DNA of 64,000 bases, from contig NW_026251762.1 of assembly GCF_025024155.1 (NCBI RefSeq), positions 124,001-188,000 on the forward strand, written 5' to 3'. The number at the start of each line of letters is the position of its first letter. The stretch's first letter is position 1. A program made the translations under genes and the position numbers. The notes under the pieces were generated by a model that saw only the letters and a program-made list of their open reading frames with translations, had not been told where the DNA came from and did no database searches. Of this stretch, positions 44,057-55,646 are shown one piece after another. The stretch is from Gamsiella multidivaricata (taxonomy: Eukaryota; Mortierellomycota; Mortierellomycetes; Mortierellales; Mortierellaceae).

Positions 44057-44191
44057 TTTTGGGTCAAATATTTGGCGCAATTGGTGGTAAGAAGGAGAGA
44101 GGATGGGACTGAAGGGCGAAAGAGTGAATAAAAGGAAGTAGCCGACTGATAGATATACAGGGTGGGTGGGGGGGAGATGGATACCAATGGT

Positions 44192-44199
44192 ATTTATAC
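44192..44199 (-). promoter_or_regulatory. TATA box (TATAAATA)
   Basis: Minus strand, 136 bases upstream of the chosen start at 44056; it lies downstream of the alternative ATG at 44221 and so helps to exclude that one. Confidence 0.5.
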
Positions 44200-44568
44200 A
44201 CGGAGGACACTCTACAAACAAACGCCGAGCGCACGAGTGTGTGAGCGAGTGTGCATTGATTGTTTGTTTAAGTGTCGGTGAGAAAAAGGGGCGGAAGGCT
44301 GGGCTGGAATGCCTTTCGATTACATCCCCGGTATGCGTCCATGAATAAGGAAGGACAAGGACGATCTGTCATTCTCTTCTCAACGGATACGCGCACACCC
44401 ACTCGCATCCACTCAACACCCGTACGCACACTTTCAAACACGCCGCACTCATTCGCCCAACAAACGCAGAGGATCCCACCATCCCCTAGCCCTTCTTTCT
44501 CACTGTGCCGACACCTTCCTGTCTTTTTGTTGTTGCTTTTGTGCTCGCGCCACACGGCCACCCCTTGT

Positions 44569-44609
<41 letters not shown>

Positions 44610-45208
44610 GGACGCGTTCTTTACGCCCTGCTTGTCGAATCTTTAGTGCGCAACGCGTTTGCAGCAGCGCCTTCTGGTACTGTCTCCTCGTCTTCTTCAC
44701 TCTACTTTTGTCCCCAGGAACACAGTAAATCTTGTGTCCATCTTTTCCCTTTCCAGTTTTCACCATCTTGCCACCATTGTTTTGCTCACTACCACCCACT
44801 CTTCGCCTTCTGCATGACTTAACCGGTACTACCACGAAAACCTTTTTGCTATCTTTGAAGATCCGAGCTCTTTGCCCATTCCACATCAATTAAGCACTGC
44901 CCTTCTCGTTCCGCCCACACGCGCCACATACCCAGACTCAAGGGCGAATAGATATTGTTGGCTCCGTCCGCCTACATGAACAGCCGCAGTCCGTATATGG
45001 AATTTAAGGGCGTAGAATGGACATGGACAATGATCTTCACACAACAAGTTAGATACGCGTTCTTCTACCACCTGCTACTGCGTCTCCACTGCCACATCGA
45101 ACCATCGCGACAATCAACACGCTCAGCCCATTGTGCAGTAAACAGTAATGTATCGATAGGTGTTTACTTCGTATTACGATCCGTAGAAAGTATCCATTTA
45201 TCACTAAA
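44200..45208. other. Intergenic, contains 33-nt T tract
   Basis: No supported gene. Poly(T) at 44572-44604. The open frames crossing it (both strands) are low-complexity and without domains. A basic minus-strand frame at 44640-44889 is the most protein-like but unsupported. Confidence 0.4.
44572..44604. repeat. Poly(T) tract, 33 nt
   Basis: Thirty-three uninterrupted T. Confidence 0.95.
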
Positions 45209-46279
45209 TTAGGATGACCTCCTGGGAAGAAAACGCGACCCCAGAGAGATCATAGCTGTACCAGACACCAGACCGACGAATGTCAAACATGTCGAGACCG
45301 ACTTTGTCGTCCCTGTGTAGTACGCTCGCACTGACTGGGCCTCAACGATCCACTGGAACAGCTTCATCTGGCTTGTGAACAGGCCCAGGATTAACAACAT
45401 CAGGATCGCGCGCTGCGAATTTGTATACCGCGGGCGACTCATGGCTTCCGATGAAGAAGACGTGACAGGCACAGCCAACAACACTTCGTCCTGGCCTTCC
45501 TTCTTTTCCATCCACTCGGTCTCTTTCTCGTCCTGTTCCAACTTCTGTAATTGCGCATACCGATAGGCCCTCTTGAGCTGATTCTCCATGCAACTACTGC
45601 TGGCCGTCAAAAGCCCTGTTCCGGTGCCCAGGAGCACAACGGCGGCATACCAAAGTGTGCACAACGGCACGATCATCGCCCTGATCTGTGTCCTCATCTC
45701 GAAGGCGACATCTGCCTGGTTGGTACCATCCATGGCCTCGGCGATCGCATCCATGTCCTTCATAGCCCAGCGTTGTGCCACCAACCGTTCCTGAACCTCC
45801 TGGATAGCCCCGAGTAGAACCCAGAAGAGCATAAAGATCGATTGACTAATCAGGATACCTGCTCGGGCTGAGAGGATCCGCGGGACCCATTTCCGGGAGG
45901 TGATGAGAGTTGAACTGATAAGAAGAGAGGCTAGCCAGGCGGCGACGGGAAGCCAGGTGGAAAAGATAGATTTAAGTGGGTGACGATGATGGTGGTGATG
46001 GTCGTGGTGGTGGTGAGGGTGAGGAGGTGGGGGGACGGCGCCGTGAGCGGTATGAGGGAATGGGTGATATGGTGAAGGGTCTGCTGGAGCAGAAGGGGGG
46101 AAACGAGGGTGGAAGAGTTCGAGATGGCTAGGTCTGTTGAGGAAGAAGAACTGGCCGCTCTGGTAGACGACTAGACCGATGGAGGATCCCATCAGGGCAG
46201 CACCGGTGAGCGAGTAGGCAGCGAGGAAGAAGAGCTTTCGTGACAGCTCCTTGGACGTTGTGGTGTCGTGCATAGACAT
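45209..46279 (-). CDS. Uncharacterised membrane protein
   Basis: Single-exon frame of 356 residues. Segments: LFFLAAYSLTGAALMGSSIG near the N-terminus, a Pro/His-rich loop (PHPHHHHDHHHHH), WLPVAAWLASLLISSTLI, AGILISQSIFMLFWVLLGAI, MIVPLCTLWYAAVVLLGTGT, then a charged helix (QLKRAYRYAQLQKLEQDEKE), AILMLLILGLFTSQMKLFQW and LTFVGLVSGTAMISLGS. About six to seven transmembrane helices; basic end (RFLPRRSS). I do not recognise the family. It may be distantly related to the protein encoded at 42095-44056, which lies next to it in the same direction. Confidence 0.7.
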   Translation of the reverse strand: MSMHDTTTSKELSRKLFFLAAYSLTGAALMGSSIGLVVYQSGQFFFLNRPSHLELFHPRFPPSAPADPSPYHPFPHTAHGAVPPPPHPHHHHDHHHHHRHPLKSIFSTWLPVAAWLASLLISSTLITSRKWVPRILSARAGILISQSIFMLFWVLLGAIQEVQERLVAQRWAMKDMDAIAEAMDGTNQADVAFEMRTQIRAMIVPLCTLWYAAVVLLGTGTGLLTASSSCMENQLKRAYRYAQLQKLEQDEKETEWMEKKEGQDEVLLAVPVTSSSSEAMSRPRYTNSQRAILMLLILGLFTSQMKLFQWIVEAQSVRAYYTGTTKSVSTCLTFVGLVSGTAMISLGSRFLPRRSS

Positions 46280-48519
46280 CTCCTTATGTTCTTGGAGCGT
46301 GATTTGTTATGTAGCTGGTTCCTGAAGAGAGTGCTTGTGCCTGAGTTTCTCTGGGGGTGCAGTGGTGAATGACTGATAAAGAGAAAGTGCGGGCGAAAAA
46401 GGCTGCAAGACGATGGACGGGTATCCAAGTGAGAAAGGCAGGTGCGCAAAGAAATGTTTGAAGATTGAAACGGGATGTGAAAGGAGCGGAGAGGGTTTCG
46501 AATTTCTACAGCAAATAACCAGCAAGCACAACAGCGGCGATATAAAGGAAGCACAAGGTCTGTGTGTGTGTGTGTAGAAAAGAATGATGGGTGCTGCAAA
46601 GGCTGGGAAAGGATGCTTTCTTATATCATTATATCATGGTGCACCTTTTGCCGGGAGTAAAGTTTTTCTATTTGTCCCTGACACATACACTCCCCTCCAT
46701 TCCGCTTCAAGCATTCAAGCATGTACTCATTCGCTCAGGCACAATCATGCAGCGGGGCTCGTATTGGTCAACAAACAACTCTCCCCCCCCCCCTCCTCCC
46801 ATTTTAGTGGAAATAGGCAGTGTTCTGCTCAATTGAAGGTTGCAGCCTACTCCAGTTGGATAAACTATCCCGGTGCCCTCACTTGGCCCTGTATAGTACG
46901 TCCATCCCTCTCTATTGCTCCTTTTCGTTAACGCTCACTGTTTAATTTATTTTGTCCATTCGTATTTTCCCTTTTCAATGTATATGCTCAAGGTATATCT
47001 CCATCACTGAAGGCACCATCTCTGTCAGCCAATAATATTTTCATGCAGAGGTGTATACAATGCAGCTCGTGGTCAGATAAACTTACTCAATGCACGTTAC
47101 ACCACAACCAGATTTGATTGTTGGCTAGTTGAGGGTCCAGAAAGAATCAGCCGAGGCACAACTACAGGATGTCATGAATAGTTAATGCAATCTAAGGACA
47201 AGGAGACCCTGAAGATCAGCCTACAAGAGAACGGATAGTGCATGACGGATAAATTGCCGTAGATATCTAGACGCGTTCGTTATTTCCCCGGAAAATAATT
47301 CAAAAAACGCACAGCTCGAAGAGGAGGACAGTTGCAATCTCAGTCCGAAAGAACATCCGAACAAGCACAGGTCAAGAATGCCAAGACAAATGTAGTGACT
47401 TTTTTTTTTTTCTTTTTTTTTTTAGCATTACAGCAGCCTTTCTACCCGAAGGGTCAAAGTGCTGTATTAGAACTTTTAGGGGAAGCTGCTGGTTCCGCTT
47501 TGCGACCCGAAAATAAAAAGTGATCAGGCGCCGCTTTTTCAGAGTACAAAATCAGCGAAAACAGCTTTCCAGATAGTTGTATAAAAATATATGTCTATAT
47601 ACAAATCCACACCCTCAACTGGACCCCCAGGCTCCGTTTTTCAGCAGCAAATAAAAGAGCAAATGGAAACTCGAATGCACATGTCCCTGCGGTGACCAGA
47701 GAACGCATTGGAAAAGTGAGGACCTTTGGTGTGTACCTTCGGAGGCAATTACTCTGCAAATGACCTGGTGGAGGGCTCTCCAAATCTATGGAAGGCTGAG
47801 AAAGATTCGGACGAATATGGACCGACTTTGTTGTCGTTTAAATTAGATAGTTTATCCAGCTGCAAGGGCCTGAGCAATGACAAGCGGACAATTCTGTGAC
47901 CATGCCAAAAAGCAAAAAATACAGCCTTAACCTGGGTAAACACCCCAAAACACGATGCAAAAAATAATTCAGCGAGCAAATGCGACGAGACACGTGGATG
48001 GTTATCCGTTAAGACTTTATCGTCTCAAACTAGTCACCCTAGACCTTTAGACCCCGTTTGCATTTTTGTTACCAGATGACATGGACCGATGGCTTTTGTT
48101 TTCTTGTTTTCTATTTGCCCTTGATGCGAGGCGCCTTTCGTAATGCGTAAAGATTAACTATGGCAAACAAAAAGAATAGCTCGCCAGTTCTGGCGGCAAG
48201 CTCGAGTGCATCCTGGAGTATACTTGTGCCTGAAGGGACCATTGGTACTCCGGGCGCTGCCTTTGTCTTTCCACGACGTGCGAGGAATATTCGATTACTG
48301 TGCTTCTAGAGGTCTTGAAGACTGTTGCTGCCGCTGTTGCTGACGGACTAGAACTGAGTGTCTATGCAAATCAGGCATCTGCTATGCTTGAGGCACTGCC
48401 TCAACAGCCATTGTATCTTGCGATGTATCGTCCAAAGAGATCTCCCCCTGTCTCTAGGTCCGCTGTTCCCCGAGGACACTTGGATTGTCGTTGCCGCCAT
48501 AGTCACCGTTGTCGTAGGA
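46280..48519. other. Gene-poor region with one possible terminal exon pair
   Basis: Mostly no coding signal. The exception is on the plus strand: 47315-47391 (RRGGQLQSQSERTSEQAQVK frame) and 47434-47523 (QPFYPKGQSAVLELLGEAAG...RPENKK, stop). They join in phase across a GTAGTG...ACAG intron that carries a split T tract. They could be the last two exons of a small gene, but upstream exons were not found. Confidence 0.3.
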
Positions 48520-48810
48520 GGATAGGGTGGGAGGCCAACCGACTCTGAAGCATCAATCTCAACTGAATAGAGCCCTCAAAACTATACTCTCCAAGTATGG
48601 TACGGGGACAATTCTGCTTGGAAATATGAACGCTACAGTCCAAGGGATCCATGCAGCAGCGAATGCAGTAGCGGCTAGACGAACAAGAAATAACCATCAC
48701 AAGACGTTGTATCAAGGAAAGGCACAGATAGACAGCTATGCAAAAACATGCCCGCATAATTGCACTATACTCCAAGGTATGGACATAATAATGGGCTTTA
48801 TCTCCTCGCG
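48520..48810 (+). pseudogene. Possible LINE endonuclease (APE-type) fragment
   Basis: Plus-strand frame with KYGTGTILLGNMNATVQGI, then RRTRNNHHKTLY and IDSYAKTCPHNCTI. This order resembles the GD.N.....D and D..R...P....T segments of the apurinic-type endonuclease of non-LTR retrotransposons (with N for D in the first). No other domain of the element is intact. It lies just upstream of the LINE 3' end at 48938-49554. Tentative. Confidence 0.35.
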
Positions 48811-48917
48811 GTGCTTATCCTAGGTACGAGCACCAAAATGAAAAAAGGCGCAGATTAAACAGAGGAGCGCCTAGAGCTTCGAACCTAAGCTTCTTTTCTG
48901 TTCTTTCTTACCATAAC

Positions 48918-48937
48918 AGCATACTGCCCCCCATCGT
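48918..48937. repeat. Target-site duplication, left copy
   Basis: AGCATACTGCCCCCCATCGT; the right copy at 49555-49574 differs at one base. Confidence 0.8.
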
Positions 48938-49554
48938 GGGTTGAGTGGTCAGTGCAGGATCTGTATCACGGTCTAACACCCAAGTGCATGGTTCAGTCTT
49001 GGAGGCGCGTTTTTAACACTACAGAACGGATCGCAACATACATGGTCAGCCGCTTTGTGAAGGCCATCGAAGAGATCGGCAGAACAGAGATCTGGAACAG
49101 AAGGTGTAAAGTCACCGTCGACTGGGAACGAGAACATGGGATCACTGCTGTGAGCAAACGCGCCCCAGGGACGCAACTGTGTTGGAGAGCACAGACGTAG
49201 CAGCAATGATTTTATGGGATCTACCCTGAGGCAACGACAAGCACCCGATGTGAAAGAGATCAACGACGCCGCGGATGACCGAGTGCAGGGGCACTACTTG
49301 AGACAGCTGAGACTCGATGTAATGGAGTGATTGGGATGATGCCAATTTCTTAAAATGTCAGAGGACCGTGGCTAAAGGTTGACTTTCGCGCACAACAGGC
49401 CACGTAGGGAGCAGGGGCCATCGGCTCACCACTCATGCGGTCATTGATTATGTTATATGGATTCGTTGCGACATAGTCGGAGCGGGCAGCTTGCTGTTTG
49501 TTCTCTGTTCCACCTGTAGGTTTCCTTCAGACCACAGTTAATAAAAAAAAAAAA
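48938..49554 (+). mobile_element. 5'-truncated non-LTR retrotransposon (LINE) insertion
   Basis: A 617-bp insert flanked by a 20-bp direct repeat (one mismatch) and ending in an A-rich tail (AATAAAAAAAAAAAAA) directly before the right repeat. These are the hallmarks of target-primed reverse transcription. Its 5' part reads as the end of a long frame: YHGLTPKCMVQSWRRVF, then RFVKAIEEIGRTEIWNRRCK and VTVDWEREHGITAVSKRAPG, stop at 49200. I take this as the C-terminal end of ORF2, followed by about 350 bases of 3' UTR. The reverse transcriptase domain itself is absent because of the 5' truncation, so the LINE assignment rests on the insertion structure. Confidence 0.7.
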
Positions 49555-49574
49555 AGCATACTGCCCTCCATCGT
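49555..49574. repeat. Target-site duplication, right copy
   Basis: AGCATACTGCCCTCCATCGT, directly after the poly(A) tail of the LINE insert. Confidence 0.8.
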
Positions 49575-50509
49575 CACGCATCGAGATCCTATATACTACC
49601 GAGTTCAACAGCCCCGTCACCTGCATCCGCCTAGCACCTTCATTCTCCTTGGAATGTGCTGATACAATAAAATTCTAGGACTCTTGAGATGTTCGATTGT
49701 GTGCAGTATGAGACTGCATGACTCTCTGCCAAAGCAATGGACCCTTTTGAAGGATTCAGTGGAAGCAGAAAACAGGATCCGTGGACAAAGCGATCGCCGC
49801 AATATACTCTGAAACCGGAGTGGGTGGTTTTTTTGAACGAGATTTGATGTTGTGTGCTGTGCTGATATTGTCCTTGACCTTTGGTGTCGTTCCCATATGC
49901 GTTGACTGCGATAACTGCAGTAATTGCGTTGTGGATGCTGCGACAGCAGGGATCTCCGAGTATGAAGCGCTTGTTTTGTTGTAAGTATGATTAGACGAGG
50001 CAGAGCATGATGCCAAGAAGAAATAGGCGAGGCTGACAAAGGCGATGATGATGTATGATGGTGAAGGCTGAGCCGACCTAGTGGGAGACGCCTCAGAAAG
50101 ATAGGGCTAAGATGTAGGATGGCAACGATCGCGAGAGGTCGAGTGCGCGACAGAACATTTATTGAGAATAAACATGTTGCTTTGGAGAGGGAGAGGAATG
50201 GACTCTATTCTAATCGCGAATGAGAAACACTCTTCGGAACCGCGGAGATGGAGACGTGAACGTTGCTTTCTGAAAATACAAACAGTATAGCTGAACATAG
50301 AGAGGCAGGTGATGATGCTGTGCACCCCGATGCAAACGGGACACTGTAAGATTCGACCTTGGTAATGAATAAGGTTTTATTGTGGTTGCTGCTAAAGACC
50401 AAAAAAAAATGTACATTAGTTCTGAAAGAGAGACAGGTATCCAAGATGGTGGTTCACCAGGAACAATTCTCTCATCTGGCGCCATCGTCTCTTCGTATCA
50501 AATCTTGCT
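49575..50509. other. Intergenic, one weak secreted-type frame
   Basis: No confident gene. The minus strand 49756-50070 has a hydrophobic stretch (SYIIIAFVSLAYFFLA) followed by Ser/Thr-rich sequence, like a signal peptide, but no start codon precedes the hydrophobic part in frame. Confidence 0.3.
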
Positions 50510-52546
50510 TTAAGCGCTCTTTCCAATGGTCTCGACACGGAATCCAATCTCCCTAAGCTTGGGGGCGTCCAAGATCAGACGACCGTCAAAGATGAAGGCG
50601 GGCTTCTGCATCTTCTCAAAGATCTTCTGGTAGTCCAAGTGCTCCATCTTGAACTCGTCCCACTCTGTGCAGATAACGAGGGCATCAGCGCCAGCGCAAG
50701 CCTCGTAAGCACTGCTGCAGACCTGGACGTGCTTGTCAACCTCAGCCTCATTCGTGCCAACGCCGGGCTCAGTGAGGTCCATCTTGATCTGCTTGGCGCT
50801 GACCTTGGGATCGTAGATCGCAACGTTGGCGCGCTCTTGGATGAGGTAGCTGGAAAGAGTGATGGCGGCAGACTCGCGCGTATCACCAGTGTCCTTCTTG
50901 AAGGCGAATCCAAGAAGAGCAATGCGCTTGAAGGTGACGGTGTTGAAGAGAGTACGAACAATACGGTGGGTGAAGCGCATCTTCTGGTATTCATTCATGG
51001 TGACGACCGACTTCCAGTATGCGGCAACCTCAGGCAAGTAAAGCTGCTCGCTCAGGTAGACCAAGTTGAGAATATCCTTCTGGAAGCACGAGCCACCGAA
51101 ACCGACTGAGGCCTTCAAGAACTTGGGTCCGATACGAGAGTCAGTACCGCAGGCATAGGCGACCTCATCGACATCAGCACCAGTGGCCTCGCAAATGGCA
51201 GAGAGGGCGTTGATGGAGGAGATTCGCTGGGCAAGGAGGGCGTTGGCAGCCAACTTGGACAATTCAGAAGACCACAAGTTCATGGTAATGACGCGCTCCT
51301 GGGGGATCCAGCGAGTGTAGATGTCGACCAACTTTTGCTGGGCTGCAAATCCTTCGGGGGTTTGGAGGCATCCAATGAGGACACGGTCGGGGTTAGTCAA
51401 GTCCTTGACGGCGGTCCCCTCGGCCAAGAACTCGGGGTTAGAGAGAATATCAAAGCGGATGTCCTTGCTCGAGTTGGCCTCGAGGATGGTACGCATGCTC
51501 TGGGCGGTGCGGCAGGGAACAGTTGACTTCTCAATAACGACCTTGGAAGAAGTAGCGACCTGAGCAATGCGGCGGGTGGCATTCTCGATGTAACTAGTAA
51601 AGTAAAGGTAAAGAAGCAAGGCAGGGTGTTAGAAAGTTCCGTTGTCCGTAGATCTTATCTCTCAAGACTCTGCTCTCCCTATTTTATGGATAGGTTGGAT
51701 CTATTGAGCAATTTCCCGTTGCCGATCTATGCAAATTAAGACGTTGACCCATTGGCTATAATTCGAAAATGGCAAGGATGGCATGGAAAAAAAAAAGTAA
51801 GGAGTACATGAAGCGACGCACTGGTTGGTCCTTTCCCGCAGCCCAATGGTCCTGGAGAGTTCAAAACACGTTTTCCAGAGGTACTTTGATTCCATCTCAT
51901 ACACCTTGGGGCTGTCATTTCGTTTTCCAGTTGATGAGACTCTCTTATGTAGTAAAGAGACTTACGCAAGATCGGCAGCATAGCCAGCACCCATTCCAGA
52001 CTTCTTAGTAGGGGTGTTGACAGAGACAAAGATGAGATCAGCATCGATGATGGCCTGATCGACCTCGGTAGTGAAGAACAAGTTCTTTCCGCGGCGGGAG
52101 AAGACGATCTCATCCAGACCAGGTTCATAGATGGGAAGCTCGTCCGAGTTCCAGGCGTCAATACGGGCCTGGTTCAAGTCGACGATGGTGACCTTGACGT
52201 CGTGGCACTGGTAAGCGATGACAGCGCAGGAAGGACCGCCTGTTGTAAACGGAAAGAAAACACAAAGCCATTGGTCAGGACCAGTACGTTTACATATCGA
52301 TCCATGGATTGACCCACGAGGATTAGCATGTTCCTTCGGGATTTTCGAAGCGATCAGGGGCCGTGTCGTTCCCAGGTCTAGTTGGGGTGATGATGAGGAC
52401 GAGCGCGGGTGATGGGATGGGTCCTGGCTTGTTCTCATGATCCCTGTGCTCCTGCGACTGTGAGAAAAGAGACGGAACAAAAAGCAGGCGAAACAGATGT
52501 GATCCTTACCGACATAACCGGCACCGATGCAGCAGATGTTGACCAT
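50510..52546 (-). CDS. UGDH: UDP-glucose 6-dehydrogenase
   Basis: Three exons on the minus strand (52510..52546, 51966..52239, 50510..51593) give 464 residues. The NAD-binding start [16 protein letters not shown] is split by intron 1. [41 protein letters not shown] and the catalytic-cysteine motif [15 protein letters not shown] follow. [22 protein letters not shown] sequence ([16 protein letters not shown]) and [10 protein letters not shown] mark the C-terminal UDP-binding domain. The enzyme oxidises UDP-glucose to UDP-glucuronate, the precursor of glucuronan and related wall polymers that are prominent in Mucoromycota. Full length and intact. Confidence 0.96.
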
Positions 52547-55500
52547 AATGATAAGGTGGTGTTTAGGAAGGAAAGGGAATGAGTGAGAGTGATGAGGGAG
52601 ACGAGTGTTGATGAGAAGAGAAGAAAAAAAGAGGAGCTATTTATTAGACCGCCGTCCTTATTCTTGATCTTACTTTATTCTCAAAAAAGGATTCAGTTGC
52701 CCCTGGCAGAAAAAAAAAAAGCTTTCATTTGTTCCCTTGCCCTATTTTTGGGCTTGAATTCTATCTCTACCTCCACCTCTCTCCGCTATCTCTCCATCCT
52801 TGCCTTTACACGCTCATTAACCCATGGTATCCTCGAAGCAATACATACAGGCAAGGTCTCGCTGCTGCAGACTGTTGCCAGGCACAAATAGCGAATTGGA
52901 GGAGCATTGATATACGACCCGACAAGCTGCAGGAAGGGCCTGTCTGTCGAGGCAAAGTGGTCTAGGGAACAAATCTTCCCTCTGTCCCCATGTTCCATCG
53001 CGACTAGTTCTTATGTGCGCTCGTTCCTTCTCGGGCATGTGCAAAAGAAGTAATCTATTCAATCGTTGAGGTTCATCGCTCTCGTACCTCGCTTTCCCAC
53101 ACTCGTCATCTGTGCTTTCAGCAGTTTCTCAAGAAAGAACTCGCGTTTTGCAGATCGAAAAGGCCCCTTGCAATAATAGGTCGTAGTCCATTTATACCTG
53201 ACTCGAGGCTAGGGTATGAGTCTGCACGTCTGTATCAATAACAAAAAAAAAAAAAAAAGACTTATCTGCATAGCTGCCCATCTACTTAACCTGATCGTAT
53301 CGGCTGTTCAACTTCTGACTGGGACATGGATGGATCTCTGTCGTTCCTCGACTTGCGTCAGTCCCACGTCGACGGTCGGGGTCATAACAATTTCAAGTGA
53401 GCAAGAGCCAGCACAAACAAATAACATAACAGACCCGATGTCTGGTTGCTGGGTAGAGCCGATCATAGCAATGAAGTTCTCAAGGTCTGAACAAATGGAA
53501 GCAGACCAGAGAACAGGGGTGAGCCGCAGAGCAACTTTCATGATTAGATAGGCAAACCATGTCAATGAAGGGGTAGAGTAGATGAAAGAATGCGGGTCGG
53601 AAAGATCTCGAGCAGCTCTCTCCGTGCCAAAGGAATGTTATCCAATTTTTCTTACTCTGCACCCACTGCTCTTCCCGTATTTAGCCAGGCTCAGTACTCT
53701 TTCATGTCCAAATGAAGAGTTCATATCATGGCTTATACGCTATCCTGTTGTGCAATTACGCTTATTTGAGATGCCTCGCTAGTAGTCCGCTCCCCATTGT
53801 CGTACCCCAATCCATAGACTATGAATTGCTGCCGCACATGTTTCTGTCCGTGCTCTACGAGTTATTTTTATCCATGTACGGCTCCAGATCGATGCCTGCT
53901 TTTGCACCGCACCACAGATGCATCGCACATTGGAACACGCCGCTTTTCTAAAGTTCCTCCGGGGACGCGACTGGACCAAGACGCACATGAGTCCAGATGT
54001 CCATATTCGCATTCCTTTGTGTATGTTATATTTACACCTCAATCTATGTCCTTCTTGCTGCCAACTTTTCCAAAGTTCTTTGGAGCACAGACATTCCCAT
54101 GCTAGTCCATCCTCACATTCATTGCCCTATATCTCATATAAGTCTTTCCCGGGTATTCCATCCCAGTCTCAACATCGCTATCCGTTGCGAAGACATTACA
54201 TATAAAAAGAAGACAGTGACCACGTTTAAGCGGCAGCATTGAATAACTGGAAGTGTCTAACACATCTCAACGTAACAAGAAGAATGAAGATCAGCGCAAG
54301 AACTTTACCCCTATTACAATCGCTCTACAGATTATGGCATTTCTCTATGTGGGTTATGAGGGCGCTGCCGCGTTTGTTTTCTACATTGGCTGTTGTACAA
54401 ATGATACTAGATTGGCATAGGACTGAGGGCTATTCCTGGAGCGCGTCCATCGCTCAAGCTATCCATGGACCCTTGCGTCTATAAACGACAAATGGATGTC
54501 GCTACTGAACATGCAGTGCAGAGAGCACATTCCTCAGCCCAAGATAAACGCATCTGTACCCCACTTGGTGTCCACGTTCTATCAATAGACCCAGCATAGT
54601 GTCAATAGAGCAGGGTCCAAGCTGCATCCTCCACAACCAGGCGTGAATTCCTTTTTTGCCTCAAATATACATATGATCTGGCTACCTATCTTTGCCGAGG
54701 CCCTCATTGTGAACTTCCGGTCATAATGAATATATGAGATGGAAGTATATACATGATCCAAACAACACGCTTTCAAAGTACCAACAACAACATATACTAT
54801 TCCCCGACCCATGCATGCGCTTCTACCCTTTAATTTGCAGATCGTATACAATGTCCTTTCAGCTGCCACAGAGACGCGTCGTTGAGTTTAATGCAGTCCA
54901 AGTAGGCGCACCTTCAATAGAAACCAGATTTAGTGACTCAAAAAAGACATGTTCCGTTTCTGGCGCCCTTCGAATGCCACGCATAGATGTGTCTTTCTCT
55001 GCTGCAGCACAGAAGCATATCTGCTACGGATCATTAATGGCCACTCCTTGAGGATGCATAGAAAAAGTCTAACACCAACCATGTTCACGGCAGCGCCCCT
55101 TTTTATGGAGAAACCCATCGTAGTGCATCGCATCGCATAATAATCTGCTGACCCCCGAGGCTTCATTCTATCCGGAGAAAAAGGGGATGGTCGTCTGGCC
55201 AGTATTCACGTCATCTTCGCGGGCGCATGCATGGCCATGTGTCAGCGTTGTTGTACTCCTGTCTCCCCATAGTATTTCTGCAGACAATGTGGACAAGACG
55301 CCTGAAAAAAGGGGGGAAATAGGGGCTGAAGGGTCAGGTCAGGACATGACTTCACTGAGGTCGCCAACAGAACGGCCGTGCTTTTCTTCCTCTTTGTTAT
55401 TACATTCCCTTCCTCGCAGCGCATCCGCATCCGCATTCGCATCCACCTTCTCTACGATTCACATCCACGTCCACTCTCGACTCGACCGCCCCTCCCAGTC

Positions 55501-55646
55501 TCACACTCCTGGTATCCACCGCAACTGTGCCTGAACAAACCTTAAATTACCAGTGCTTGTGTGAAACAACTCTGGTGGTAAAGCCATTCATAACAAAGCA
55601 TAAAACACGAAAGTCAGCTGGATAACGAGTTCAACGGACGAGCAGA
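52547..55646. other. 3.1-kb region without a recognised gene
   Basis: Short open frames on both strands but no domains, no consistent splice chains, and no terminal repeats noticed. A 16-nt A tract lies near 53241. The right end (about 55500-55646) is the leader of the formin gene. Confidence 0.45.

Noticed and set aside
44056..44221. Upstream ATG at 44221 as the start of the large membrane protein
   Set aside because: A TATAAATA box lies downstream of it at 44192-44199, and the extra residues are compositionally unlike the rest.
44268..44889. Overlapping open frames on both strands around a T tract
   Set aside because: They depend on poly-K/poly-F from the homopolymer; no splice or domain support.
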